NCBI RefSeq assembly: GCF_024679095.1
Contig: NC_066535.1
Coordinates: forward strand, 7,003,121-7,067,120
Length of the DNA stretch: 64,000 nt
Reading direction: 5' to 3'
Origin: Eriocheir sinensis
Lineage: Eukaryota; Arthropoda; Malacostraca; Decapoda; Varunidae
Below are positions 49,801 through 64,000 of the stretch, piece after piece. How positions within the stretch are numbered: the stretch's first letter is position 1; each line of letters starts with the position of its first letter. Position numbers and translations under genes: made by a program. The notes beneath the pieces are model-generated. The model saw only the letters and a program-made list of their open reading frames with translations. It was not told the origin of the DNA and did not search any database.

Positions 49801-52800
49801 CTGATCGCTCTCTGAGCTTGCTAACTGCATACCTCCCCCCCTCCCATGGCCCCGCTGCACTCGACTTTCTACTCTTGCTCACCCCTATACTTTCCAACTC
49901 CTTTATGCTAGAGTTAACCAGCATCTCCATTCTTTTATCCCTTCTGCTGGTAAACTTTGAAACAGCCATCCTCTGTCTGGCCCCCTTCCTACGACCTGAA
50001 TTCTTTCAAGAGGAGAGTATCAGGATACCTCTCCACCCGAAAGTGACCTCTCTTTTGGCATCTTGTTCTGTTTACTTTTATTGGAGTAGCACTTAGCGGG
50101 GTTTTTTGTTGCTTTTTTGTTTTATTGCCCTTGAGCTGTCTCCCTTGATGTAAAAAAAAAAAAAAAAAAAAAAAAAATATTGAGCTCTACCAATAGATAT
50201 GCATGCCCATTTGCAAGGATATGTTACAGAAGCTTTACATTTATTTTGAGTATAGTGAAGTTAGCCTTTATTTAGCAGAGTCAGCTGATGAACAAGACAT
50301 CTCAATGGACAAAACACAAGTATTGCCTGTGCTCGTTAGCAAACTGAAGAGCATCAAAGGCCATCACTGTCACGGTGTTCCAAGAAGGCCTCTCCTGCTG
50401 CTTTTGGCACAGGAGCTGAATGAATATTTTCAGTGCATGCCACCAGTCTTCAAGTCCTTCAAGTAAGTGTCTTCAGCCATATTATGAAAGCACTTTAAAG
50501 CTTTATAATGGTGGTTTGAGGTGATGGTTTGGCATTTGGTAGATCACTATCCTTTAGTTTGGTTGTGAATCAATTGGCAACTTAAAACAATTGCTTTGAA
50601 CACTATTCACCAAATAGTGATGAGCAAAAATGTCACACCTGCTGTACTGTAGTATGTGCTCCAGCTTGATATAATAGTTAGATAACCTTGAATTTAAGTG
50701 TCCTGTCTCAGTTGGATTTATTTTATAACTTATTCATATCTTTCATTGTCATCCTTTGTGAATTTGCAGTGTGTGGGAACTCCTAATCCATCTTCATGAG
50801 GTCCATTATGAGGCTGCAGAAAGGAATACAGAGGTACAGAATGAGGTACACCTCGGGGACCTCTGGCAGAAAAACCCCAAAGCATTGGTGGCATATGGTC
50901 TTCTGGCTGTTCCTATTTCTGGTTGGGAGAAGGTTAGTTTTTATATATTCCATCAGAAAGTTTTAACATTAACATGCATGTAAAAATGTTAAAACATGTG
51001 ATAAAACTGATATTGTGAATTCTCTTAACAATTATAGAAGATTCTCTAAATATTGTAGTTTTTTTTTTTTTTTTTTTTTTTTACAGCAAAGGAGACAGCT
51101 CAAGGGCACAAAAAATTAAAAATTATTAAAAAAATGCCCGCTACTCGCTGCTCCTAAAAAGAATCCAAAGAGGTGGCCGAAAGATAGGTCAGTTTCGGGA
51201 GGAGAGGTGTCCTGATACCCTCCTCTTGAAAGAGTTCAAGTCGTGTCGTGGCTTCATGATTAATCATCTATTTATCTGATTTCCATCTTTATTTGATAGT
51301 CTCCAAAATTGTATATAAAAACATTAAGTAAAACAAATCAAAGTCAGTCAGAGGAGCAGGAAACACTGTCGTAACACACCCCGGCATGCCCCCGGCAGTG
51401 CTTGTGGCTGACATGTTTCTTGACAAGCTATTGCAAGTTACTGGGTCTGTTACTTTCTTCTTTTAACCCCTGCACATATGCTTGTGGGGATGGAATCATT
51501 GATTAGAAATGCACACAAAAAAATGCACATGAAGTACAAGAAGTTGGTGCATGAGTGGAAAGCATTTAGTTCAGGTACAAGTTCTACAGACATTTCTGCC
51601 TTGAAAAATACTTACAAAGTAGTTAACGTGTACTTAGGGTGATATTTTAGTATTGTCAGATGCATTACAAAAAATATAAAATGAATATGTACACAAAGGG
51701 AGAAAAAGGACATATTTTACAAGAGGGAATCTGAGTCAAGAGCTTTTTGTTTCATTTCTTATTAAAAAAAAAATCTGATTGCCAACTTGTAGTGAAATAT
51801 AAATTTGCTCTTGATATCAGCCTGCATTGAATTATAAATGTCACCATGTTTGAGGGCAGAAACTGTTATGCAAATTGGGTCATGGTAAATATTGTAACTT
51901 CTTTTTTGCTTCTCATATTTAATTTTGAGTGGAAAAGTATTGCATGTTAAATATGCTTTTTTTTATCTCTTTAATACATTGGACAAGCCTCTGACCTTAA
52001 TGTCTGCAATACCTATACACAATTGTTCCTTTTTTGGGCAGGTAAGCACTTGGAGTTTTGAAGAGGTCTGTATACTCGTAGAAGCTGTTATCAACTGGGA
52101 GCTTCAACAGATAAGTTTAGATAAAAAAGACAAAGCTATTGCAATGGCTGCAAGTGAATTACTAAAGGCTCATGGCTATGAAAAGAGCACAAAGCAGTGT
52201 GAAGAACAGTGGAAATATGTTGTGTCTTCCTTCAGGAGAGGTGGCTACAGACAGTTCACAAATCAGATCAATCTCATCCATTTGTTGTCACCTTGCCTTT
52301 TAATGCAGCCAAATGCTCAGCACCTGAATAAGTCAAATATCAGAAGTGAACAACAACAAATATTTTCTGAAAATCAAATGGCAAAAGTTCCTTCATTGCC
52401 TGAAACTCACAGTATTGCCATGACACAGAGTTCAAAAAAGAAAAAAATAGAGAACCAAGAAAGTATTACCAAGACATCAAATGATGAAATAGGGAAGGAT
52501 TGTAAAAATAATGCGTCAGAGAATGTCACATCTTATGTTCAAATAAATGTTTCCAAGAGCAACAGTAAAGCAAAGCATCTTGCCCAAAGTTTTACTGATG
52601 AACCGGAAGATAATGAAGAACTAGCTGCACCATCTCTAAAGGAAAACTCAGAAGTCCCCAAAATTATGAAACATAAGTCTGTATTTTTAAAGAATACTGA
52701 GAATAAAAGACCAAAGCATACCAGAGGGAGAGGCAAAGTAAAGAGATCTAGTTCTCCTGATACCAATACAGAGTTAACAGGTGAGAGAGTCAAAAGGAAA

Positions 52801-53424
52801 AGAGAGAGTTCTCCAGTCAGTGTAAAATCTACAAAAGCTGAGCCCCCGGTGCAAAAAAGTGATGATCATTTGAGCGCTAGTAAATCACCCAGAAATAAAG
52901 TGCAAGTTGAAGTTTTAAATATAACTGAAAATGGAAATGCAAAATCAATTGAGTGTCAAACAGTGCCAGGGATAACCCCAACTAGGACTTTCAAGCTGCA
53001 CTATCCAGCAGACCACCCGCTTCCCCCTGGCCTCAAACATCTGTACATTCCCCTGGACATGATTCACCCAGGGTCTTCACCAGAAAATGTGCCAGCGTCT
53101 GAGTCTTCAGTTACTGATGTACAAAGTCATCTACATTCCACTCCATCATCATCTGAAGTGTTGTCTGTGTCAAATGTGAAGCATGAGTTAAGTGGTAAAG
53201 TTAGTGAGCAAAGTAAGGACAGTGATATGTGTAGTGCCTTAGCCACTGATGCACATGCTGACTCAGAAAGGAAAGCCATCATGAAACTCCTACATCAGTA
53301 CAGCCAAGAGTGCCAACAAGGAAAGCTAAGATTATTTAATGTAATTCAAGAGAGCAACCAACAGCATATTTCAGCCCTGAAGAGAATACTTTCTGTATTT
53401 AGGGAATTACAAAAATCAGTCTGA
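35411..53424 (+). CDS. Large protein with about eight tandem Myb/SANT-like domains, 23 exons
   Basis: Unrecognised gene. Coding exons: 35411-35473, 37825-38008, 38281-38622, 40601-40758, 41134-41248, 41567-41711, 41806-42014, 42341-42453, 42783-42932, 43525-43606, 43982-44154, 44303-44574, 44671-44831, 45735-45904, 46258-46366, 46468-46551, 47198-47397, 48295-48436, 48579-48691, 49195-49395, 50279-50462, 50770-50932, 52042-53424. All join in phase except for a one-base slip in exon 20. About 1640 residues. The N-terminus has a C-x2-C-x12-H-H-C finger-like motif (exon 2). Myb/SANT-like units start at about residues 197, 288, 406, 521, 612, 844, 958 and 1178. Each opens with a Trp (GPWD, GVWD, KKW, LMW, YWSH, VQW, GWSK, STW), then an aromatic or RW position before a Y, and usually a basic-aromatic tail such as FFDELNVLFG. 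Two helical segments without the Trp (exons 14-15 and 21-22) separate them. The last exon adds a low-complexity basic stretch with nuclear-localisation-like clusters and a C-terminal coiled coil. DNA binding and chromatin regulation are inference; no named orthologue is recognised. Confidence 0.78.
36174..37264. mobile_element. piggyBac-like non-autonomous element
   Basis: Bounded by TTAA on both sides (36170-36173 and 37265-37268) with the ends CCCTTTCA and the complementary TGAAAGGG. A TTAA duplication with CCC...GGG ends is the piggyBac signature. The 1091-bp interior has no transposase frame. It lies in intron 1 of the Myb/SANT gene. Confidence 0.7.
38743..40165 (+). pseudogene. LINE family A, longest copy, in Myb/SANT intron 3
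   Basis: Encodes reverse transcriptase from the fingers onward: QYGFCKGRSTGDLL, FSVALDISKAFDRVW, SGVPQGSVLSPTLFLLFIND and the catalytic YADD, then KLWNNLPSSVF and SFKRKVSGHL to a stop at about 40010. A single in-frame TAA at 39746-39748 (the 7403 copy has TAT there) is the only break in over 400 codons. 5'-truncated. The 3' UTR ends in a (GATA)n-like tail at 40140-40163. It starts about 120 bases after exon 3 of the host gene, same strand. Confidence 0.9.
43005..43465 (+). mobile_element. RTE-like LINE 3' fragment in Myb/SANT intron 9
   Basis: Encodes YGAETWALTRKLMEVLRASD and RRERLRWFGHVKRAGED, the typical C-terminus of RTE or BovB-type endonuclease-reverse transcriptases. It ends in a (GAT)n tail (43443-43460). 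TGTATGTATTAGTGT is repeated just before and just after it, a probable target-site duplication. Confidence 0.8.
43674..43824. repeat. (ATT)n microsatellite in Myb/SANT intron 10
   Basis: Two ATT runs (43674-43730 and 43755-43824) separated by a short GTTATTATCCATATTA segment that also occurs just before the first run. Confidence 0.9.
45350..45674 (-). mobile_element. tRNA-derived SINE, family 1, best preserved copy
   Basis: On the minus strand it starts GGTGGTGGCTGTGTGGTTAG with a B-box GAGTTCGAATCC, and continues through GATTACCCACATGCTG, GGGGCAGCATGAGCC, ATGGCGCCGCTATAA and CTCGCCTGCACC to a 3' end GTAGACCATCAGGCCCC. These blocks align in order with 30181-30424 and 63523-63830. It lies 60 bases before exon 14 of the Myb/SANT gene. 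Confidence 0.8.
47423..48173. mobile_element. Tc1/pogo-like non-autonomous element
   Basis: The element is 751 bp, with TA on each side (47421-47422 and 48174-48175) and inverted ends CAGGAAATCCCC and GGGGATTTCCTG, followed by (T/A)ATACGAAA repeats near both ends. A TA duplication and these ends fit the pogo/Tigger group. No transposase frame remains. It begins 24 bases after the donor of Myb/SANT exon 17. Confidence 0.8.
49447..50176 (+). mobile_element. LINE family A, diverged copy, in Myb/SANT intron 20
   Basis: Same 3' portion as 7403-8178 (CATCCTTGGACTATCC, the MEYAS-equivalent region, GCCCTTGAGCTGTCTCC) but with many indels, ending in poly-A of about 29 bases. Same strand as the host gene. 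It begins about 50 bases after the exon 20 donor. Confidence 0.8.
51061..51245 (-). mobile_element. LINE family A 3' end in Myb/SANT intron 22
   Basis: Minus-strand copy: poly-T at 51060-51082, then the complement of GAGCTGTCTCC and of the final coding residues (SFKRRVSGHL-equivalent, 51190-51240). Very short 5'-truncated insertion. Confidence 0.8.
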
Positions 53425-53555
53425 TGTATTAGTGTTGTATTATGTACCAAAAGTCTTATCATAAATTATACTTGGTCTACTGAATTACCATATCAATTGC
53501 CAAGACTTTACATGTAGTAGTATTATGTTTTATTCTATTAGCAGCAAATTATAAT

Positions 53556-53587
<32 letters not shown>

Positions 53588-53595
53588 TGCCTTAA

Positions 53596-54934
53596 CCCCC
53601 TTTGACCGCAAAAGGTTTTCTCGGGAGATCCCCCTGAACACAAAAGACAGCGGAAAATGAACTTTGAAACTGAGAAAACATCACAAGAGGTGTATTATAG
53701 AAAATTTTCTGGCGCACCCTGCTGTGAAATCCATTTCATTTTAGGTTGTCACATTTGGCTGGAATTCCAAGATTCCCAAAAAATTCCAAGTTTTTATTGG
53801 TGTGACGTACAGAAAAAATTATTGAAGAAAAGTTGCTCACTTTCTCACAATGGAGTCTGTAAAATATAGTTTATGATCTTTGACCTGGAAATTTAGTGCC
53901 TACAAAGAGCCAAAGTTGCAGTGAAATTCAAAAAACAATTTATTTATTTATTTTTTTTTTTCATTTTGGAATGAAACTCATTGAATAAAAGTTGTAGGAA
54001 AGCATCCTTATAACTCTACTGTGAAATCAGATTTTTATTTGGACTGACTGTTTGGCTGGAATTCCATGATTCCCCAAAAATTCCAACTTTTTACCGGTGC
54101 GACGTACATGAAAATTTATTGAAGAAAAGTTGCTCATTTTATCACGATGGTGTCTGGAAAATATAGTTTATAATCTTTTACCCGGAAATTTACTGCCTAC
54201 AGTGAGCCAAATTTGCAGTGAAACGATAAATATTTTTTGTAAATTTTTGTAGTTTTTTCATTCTGGAATGAATTTCATTGAATAAAAGTTGTAGGAAAGC
54301 ATCGTAACTCAACTGTGAAATCAGATTATGAGTTGGACTGACCGTTAGCTGGAATTCCATGATTCCCTAAAAAATCCAACTTCCACTTCCCACTCCTCTG
54401 AACATTCCTGCGAACAAGATATTGCATGGTTCATCTAGAACATCATGTACATCAGTGAAGGTGTCAAGCCTACCTTCAGCACTTATATACGAGCAGCAAC
54501 TAAAGGAAGACCGCTAAAACAGGACGTAGGTACAGCTGAGGGAATATAAAATTATAAGAAGCTTTATATAAGATAATATTTTTTTACCATAGTTGGTGAA
54601 AGAATAGAAAACAATACAATTTCAAATATTTTTTCAGCCAAAATGCACTGATAAAGTAAGTCAGTATACGTAGGCCATCATTTATTTTTAAATAATCCTC
54701 AAAACATAATATTTAGGAATTGTAGGCTATTTTTTTTTGTTACGGAGTGGTGGTAAGGGACAAAAAGGTGCCAGTTAATCACTTGGCTACAATACCAACA
54801 GAATAATTAATAGTATATCGCTCTCCGGCGCTGGCGTCATGCTCGTTGCCAGGGAGACTATAGTAATATAGTCTAGCCCACGTCTGATAGAACTATATAT
54901 GATGCCAGCGGCATCAACGTCATTATGCATGGGG
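53596..54934. mobile_element. piggyBac-like element carrying a tandem repeat
   Basis: TTAA lies at 53592-53595 and 54935-54938, with the ends CCCCC and GGGG. The right end (complement CCCCATGCATAATGACG) resembles the right end of the 36174 element (CCCTTTCATGCACCATGACG). Most of the interior is a 295-bp tandem repeat. No transposase frame. Confidence 0.55.
53640..54390. repeat. 295-bp tandem repeat, about 2.5 units
   Basis: GCTGGAATTCCA(A/T)GATTCCC recurs at about 53757, 54053 and 54347. TTATTGAAGAAAAGTTGCTCA and AAAGTTGTAGGAAAGCATC blocks repeat with the same period. Units are roughly 85 percent alike by eye. Confidence 0.85.
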
Positions 54935-54938
54935 TTAA

Positions 54939-55368
54939 AAGCACATGATGCTCACACATGATAGCTGCTTGGTTTTATAGATTCAAGGGCAGAACAGGAG
55001 AAGCAGCTGTACCTATGCCAGTGAAGCCAACTATTCGACTTGCTGGTCTGAGCCATGAGTCCTTTAAAGAAAGTGTTTGGTAATTTGCTTACTTTAGGAG
55101 TTTGCTTGATTTTCAGTTTGCTTGTTTGGCTATTCAGTTGTGTGGCTGCTTCCTTGATTGATTGGCTTGTTTGGCTTCTTGCTTGTGGGCATTTTTTTGT
55201 ACTTTACCGGTTTGTTTATTTGCTTCTTTGCCTTCTCATTTGCTTGCTTATTTGTTTGGCTATTTGGTGCCTGTAATCATCAGTAATAGCAACCAACATC
55301 ACGCCTGCACCCGGGCAATGCTTTTAAGGGGTTGGAGCGGAGGAGCCGTTACAAAGAAAGAGTGATGG
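54939..55368. other. Unassigned stretch
   Basis: No gene recognised. A TGCTTG/TTTGGCT-rich run at 55080-55270 is compositionally simple and gives an open frame rich in Leu, Cys and Ala that looks like low-complexity DNA, not a protein. Confidence 0.35.
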
Positions 55369-55600
55369 TGTTGCTCGGTCGTTTGTTTACGTCACGGCCA
55401 GCCTCCGCCCAGACCCTGACAACCAGACAGCCTTGGACCTTCTACTATTACTACTACGTTCTATCCTCCCACCCATGAATTTTAAGTGTTGCCCGAGTGT
55501 GAGGAGCGTTTATCAGGACAACCACTGAAGGCTGAGTGGGGAGCGTTTATCAGACTGGTGACGCCTCAGAGGAAGGTTGGTGAGGTTATTGAGTACTCTT
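55369..55600 (+). promoter_or_regulatory. Candidate promoter/5' exon of the acyl-CoA dehydrogenase gene
   Basis: A locally GC-rich segment with TTTACGTCACGGCC (a CRE-like TGACG core) and GGAGCGTTTATCAG repeated at 55502-55515 and 55540-55553. The first coding exon at 57648 begins right at an acceptor, so an upstream exon is expected; this is the best candidate but unproved. Confidence 0.3.
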
Positions 55601-56389
55601 GACACATTTAGGAATAGGATCATCAATCATTATCTCCCTAATCCTGGCCCTTCATCATGTACCAATACCTTTTCTCATCCTAACCCTTATCCTAATCCTT
55701 TCCTGGCCCCTTGAATCCCCTGCACAACCCCCGCATATCATGCCACCCAAGAGTGGCCCTCTGCAGGTCCCCTAGAAATTAAATGAAATTATGCATGTAG
55801 GTAGATATGGAGAGTCACTACACGCCTCCAATATTGCTCCCACGAGAATAATAATCTTTCCAAGGTCTCACATACTGTTGTACTTCTCTAGTTTTACCAG
55901 CTCATCATACATATACAGCATCTACAAGTGATAATAAGAAATAACAGATATTACTCCTCTCCAACAAACTTAAAACACCTGGTAGTTTGGAGGGCTATGA
56001 AGACCAGGGAAATTGTGGGGTAAAAGCAGGTATTGCAATGATGCTGTCTACCTGCAATGAACCGTTTCTGTGCTCTACTCCAACTGAGCTTTACATAACC
56101 TAACCTCTAGCAGGGGAGGCTTCACCCCCCTCAACCCCCCTCCTAACCAGAGGGGGGCTGCATCCCCCCTGGGCCCCCCCCACATGTATGATGCGCCAGT
56201 AAAACTAGAGAAGTTATTGCTAATTTTATGCAATACACATAGGCCGCACTCACACTCACCGCCTCGCCTTTTATTTTGGGTAATACTTTATAAGAAGTCC
56301 ACCTCCCCCTTCGCCACTCCAGCCCCCCCTACCCTCCAAGACAAGCCTGGGGAACTGGGGTTTGGGGGGGGAAGCCAAAATCACTGAAA

Positions 56390-57090
<701 letters not shown>

Positions 57091-57648
57091 AACCCATTAT
57101 TTAGTGGACGCTGCATGCCTCTTCCGGATAGATTAGCCCCTGACCCTATAAGGAGTTAGTATGTTCAAGTATTCATGAGGAGAGCAACTTTTGGAGGAGT
57201 TTCATTATTCCGACTTTGACCCAGGACAACTACTGTGGCATATGACTTCACATGTTGCCTAAATCCTACTCCTGCCTTCCTAGAGGGTGTTCCTCTCAGT
57301 TAGGGGCCACTGCTTTAAAGCAGACAACTGATTTCTCCCACTTGATCTTGTTCAAGTTAAAAATGGGAATATCACCACTTTCCTGCTGTTGAGTTTTGTC
57401 AGTTTTCTAATCCCCTCTGTGTTCATGACTAAGATTATTTCTTTCTGCAAATTCAAGTTGATCTCTTGTTTCACATACCCATTTCATAATTGTCAGTTGC
57501 TGTTTTATCAATAATTTGGGTACCACCTATAAACTTGAAATCTCCCATAACTATTATATTTCAAATGGATTAGTTTGACTTTAGTTTTGATGTTGAAAAA
57601 CAGCATTCAAGCTAAGTTCAAAGTTTTCATAATGACTTTCTTTGCAGA

Positions 57649-61647
<3,999 letters not shown>

Positions 61648-62373
61648 GTAAGATTCATGAAGTTTGTGTTTTATTATATAAAGTAAAGTATTTTCATTGA
61701 AAGCTTGATGCCCATTATTCTCTTGTGTAGCACAGTATATAGAATGTTATAAAGGCATTCTCAGATTTATGACCTCTTGTGTTCATCATTTTAATTAAAT
61801 TAATCAGTTTAAACACCCCAAAATTTTCCATAGAGGTTTGTAACATGCAAGTCAGTGGTGGTTTATTACATGGAGGGTATACAAACTGCATGTATTGCTG
61901 GGGAGTACATTTATTCACTTATTCAACATATTTCAGCTAAATCAATACCTTGAAAATAGTAAACTTAATTTTGTTGCTAGATGTTGGGAAATAAGTTTAT
62001 GCACTGCAGTGTAAACACAAGGAACTATACATACAAAGAACAGCCTTCATCATTTATTTAGGTGGCTCAGCATGTCTGCTTGTCATGATTGCTAATCAGA
62101 AAAATTATCATGCCACTGCATGTCTAGAGAGCTCAATGGTAAAAATTGCTTGCTTGGTAACGCAGCCACAAAATTAAATATTACTAGCAATTTACTGTAG
62201 GGGTAGGGCGGGTCTATCTGGATGAGGAATGCAGCGTCCTCAACCTCCCCGAGTTGGCTGGTTGTCTTTTTCTCTCTCCTGTTTATGATTCTTTCTTTGG
62301 GTTACCAGGGGATTAATCCTCCCAGGGGTCCTGTGTCCCTGCCCTATGGTGAGCATTCAATCCAGGCCCTGAT
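61648..62373. other. Dehydrogenase intron sequence, no exon found
   Basis: I find no further exon of the dehydrogenase between 61648 and the right edge. This part is AT-rich, without a recognised repeat except a short C/G-rich segment at 62230-62400. Confidence 0.4.
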
Positions 62374-62539
62374 TTGGGCTGGTTGAGGGAGGGGTTTGCA
62401 CCCCCTCCCCCTATAAAAAATTTTCCTAGCCAAAAGCAAAATTTAAGAAGAGGTCGGGTTCTGGTCTTGCTGGGGGGCCTGACTGTGCGGCAGGCTTCCC
62501 TGATGCATCTGCATCCGCATCCAGGGAGCCTGCTGTCAG

Positions 62540-62593
62540 TGACGGGTGCAGGGCAAAGTCTATGGGACTCCTGCACCTCGGAGGAAGTGCCCC

Positions 62594-62631
<38 letters not shown>

Positions 62632-64000
62632 GGGGGGGCGGGCGGGGGGGGGGCAGAGGCTGTGCCCGCCTGCAGAGCCAGGCCCGGGGTTAATCTTTGG
62701 AGGGCTCTGTGTGTGGGCTCCTGGAATGTCCGGAGCCTTTCGGATGATGATCAACTGCCCTTTCTATCAGATGAGCTCATAAGGCCAAGGGTGGACATAG
62801 TGGCACTCTGTGAGACGAGGAGGCCTAACAGTGGTGAGATCAGTGAGGGGGGATTCACCTTCTACTGGTCTGGCATGAGCAATGGCTTCTGTCTCAAGGG
62901 GGTAGCTATGGGCATCTCCAGCCAACTGCTGCCATTTGTGGTTGAGGTTACTCCGGTTGATGAGCGTATAATGCGAGCGAGGCTGAAGCACACACTGGGC
63001 TTCATGTCTCTTGTTACAGTGTACGCTCCTACCAAGATGTGTGAAACGGAAGAGAAGATGTTCTGCACCAAATTCAACTCCGTATTAGGCTAGTGCCCTC
63101 CATGGGACACACTCATTGTCTTGGGTGACTGGCACTGATAGGGTTGGCTACAAGCTATGTGTTGGTCCCCATGGTTCTGGTATCAAGAACATAAACAGCT
63201 CTCTCCTCCTGAATTTTGCAAGATCCAGGGGGTTGAGAATTGCAGGTTCTTGGTACCATAGACCTGAGCTACACCGCTGGACTTGATATAGTGATGCTGG
63301 AGGGGTAGCTAAGGAGATTGACCACATCCTCGTAAGTACTCGTTGGAGGATCCTTCAGAACTGCAGGGTTTATCGGAGTGCTGATTTCGTTGCAACTGAC
63401 GACAGGCTTCTTGTTGCAACACTCAAGCTTCATGTCGGGTCAAGAAGAATCTCGAGATGCAACAGTACCGTGTTCCATCTCGAGAGGGTGAAAGACCTAG
63501 CATGTTCTCAGGAGTATGCAGTGAGGCGGTGGCCGAGTGGTTAACGTGCGGGTGTGGTGAGTCCAAGGACCTAGCATGAACTAGGTTCGAGTCCCCACTG
63601 AAATACACTGATTTTTCAAGTCATCGCCAAGTGGCGTAAGATTACCCACACATGCTGTCCAAATCTTCAATCAACTTTAACTTCAGTGACTTTGGTCAAA
63701 AGAAGCACCAGGGGGCAGCATGGGCCAAACAAGAGTCATACATCATGGCAGCCACTATAAATAAAATTAGCCTGCGCCGTTAATAGGCTGGGGCTGTCTA
63801 TACGGCCCCTCAAGAAACCCTACCAGTGCTACAGGCAGCACACACAAAAAAAAAAGGTTTGATGTGCTCAACACCCTTGATGACCCTGTAGAACTGTGGA
63901 ATACCTTCAAATGTGAGATTCTTTAAGCTGCCAAGGAGTGCATTGTAGAGCACCCGAGATCTAGGAGTGGCTTTGCCTGGCGGAGACGCTGGAGAATATT
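62540..64000 (+). pseudogene. RTE-type LINE endonuclease region, broken and interrupted
   Basis: Encodes the N-terminal APE endonuclease of RTE/BovB-type elements (often mis-annotated as craniofacial development protein 2): GSWNVRSLSDDDQ, DIVALCETRRPN, MGISSQLLPFVVEV and VTVYAPTKM are in frame to a stop at 63091. A frameshifted continuation follows, with VLGDWH (catalytic motif normally GDFN), EIDHILVSTRWR and ATDDRLLVATLKLH. After the SINE it resumes with RFDVLNTLDDPVELW. It runs off the right edge. A T-run of about 35 bases and a G-run (62598-62650) lie inside the 5' part. Confidence 0.85.
63523..63830 (+). mobile_element. tRNA-derived SINE, family 1, inside the RTE element
   Basis: GAGGCGGTGGCCGAGTGGTT (A-box) and GGTTCGAGTCCCC (B-box), then the family-1 body through GGGGGCAGCATGGGCC and GCCACTATAAATAAA to CGGCCCCTC. 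LINE sequence resumes after an A-run at about 63850. The tRNA-like 5' part lacks a foldable acceptor stem, so it is not a functional tRNA gene. Confidence 0.8.

Noticed and set aside
51925..52041. ATG at 51925 as the start of a separate single-exon gene
   Set aside because: The 39 codons before 52042 are low-quality intronic sequence. The acceptor at 52041 joins exon 22 in phase 0 and begins exactly at the Myb/SANT unit.
55055..55365. Leu/Cys-rich open frame resembling a membrane protein
   Set aside because: It arises from a simple TTTGCTTG-type run, with no homologous motif and no splice context.
62374..63093. Craniofacial development protein 2 gene
   Set aside because: The endonuclease motifs, downstream frameshifts and resumption after the SINE show it is an RTE-type retrotransposon, a well-known source of this mis-annotation.
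63523..63600. Possible tRNA-Ser or tRNA-Leu gene, with similar heads at 15112, 30181, 34680 and 45600
   Set aside because: A- and B-boxes are present, but acceptor and anticodon stems do not pair, and each head is followed by a repeat body shared among copies, so these are SINEs.

Overview
The window looks like decapod crustacean nuclear DNA, possibly crab-like; the species cannot be fixed from sequence alone. The evidence is intron-rich genes with animal splice signals, very long (TA)n, (CT)n and (TG)n microsatellites, tRNA-derived SINEs, and many decayed non-LTR retrotransposons. Nothing points to a bacterium or virus: there are no operons and no ribosome-binding sites, and the long open frames inside microsatellites are artefacts.

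Five host genes can be reconstructed exon by exon. From left to right: a TMEM248-like membrane protein (minus, 1105-3489); TMEM242, a mitochondrial ATP-synthase assembly factor (minus, 15972-17518); the GTPase-like ribosome-biogenesis factor BMS1 (plus, 20 coding exons, 22551-34128, about 1239 residues); an unrecognised protein of about 1640 residues built from about eight tandem Myb/SANT-like (trihelix-type) units (plus, 23 exons, 35411-53424); and the 5' part of an AidB/ACDH-11-like acyl-CoA dehydrogenase (plus, from 57649, running off the right edge). TMEM242 and BMS1 are divergent. BMS1, the Myb/SANT gene and the dehydrogenase are head-to-tail. They share no pathway that I can see, so this is an ordinary animal gene neighbourhood and not a functional cluster.

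Between and inside the genes the DNA is dominated by repeats. 3500-15250 is a transposon-rich block: palindromic fold-back elements (one nested in another of its own family at 9099-10235), LINE fragments, a decayed hAT transposase with a partial inverted copy, a minisatellite, and a palindromic (TA)n insertion that splits the B-box of a tRNA-like SINE. 18500-22000 holds LINE remains, including one reverse transcriptase interrupted by a short hAT-type element with a clean 8-bp target-site duplication. The Myb/SANT introns carry a piggyBac-like element, a Tc1/pogo-like element and four LINE pieces. A second piggyBac-like element follows the gene and contains a 295-bp tandem repeat. The dehydrogenase intron contains a palindrome of about 0.9 kb whose loop is a (CT)n tract. 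The right edge is an RTE-type LINE interrupted by a SINE.

The most interesting item is the tandem Myb/SANT gene. Its units share an exon and phase pattern that suggests intragenic duplication, and one exon has an apparent one-base frameshift. All exon boundaries are read by eye from splice signals and reading-frame continuity; no alignments or searches were run.
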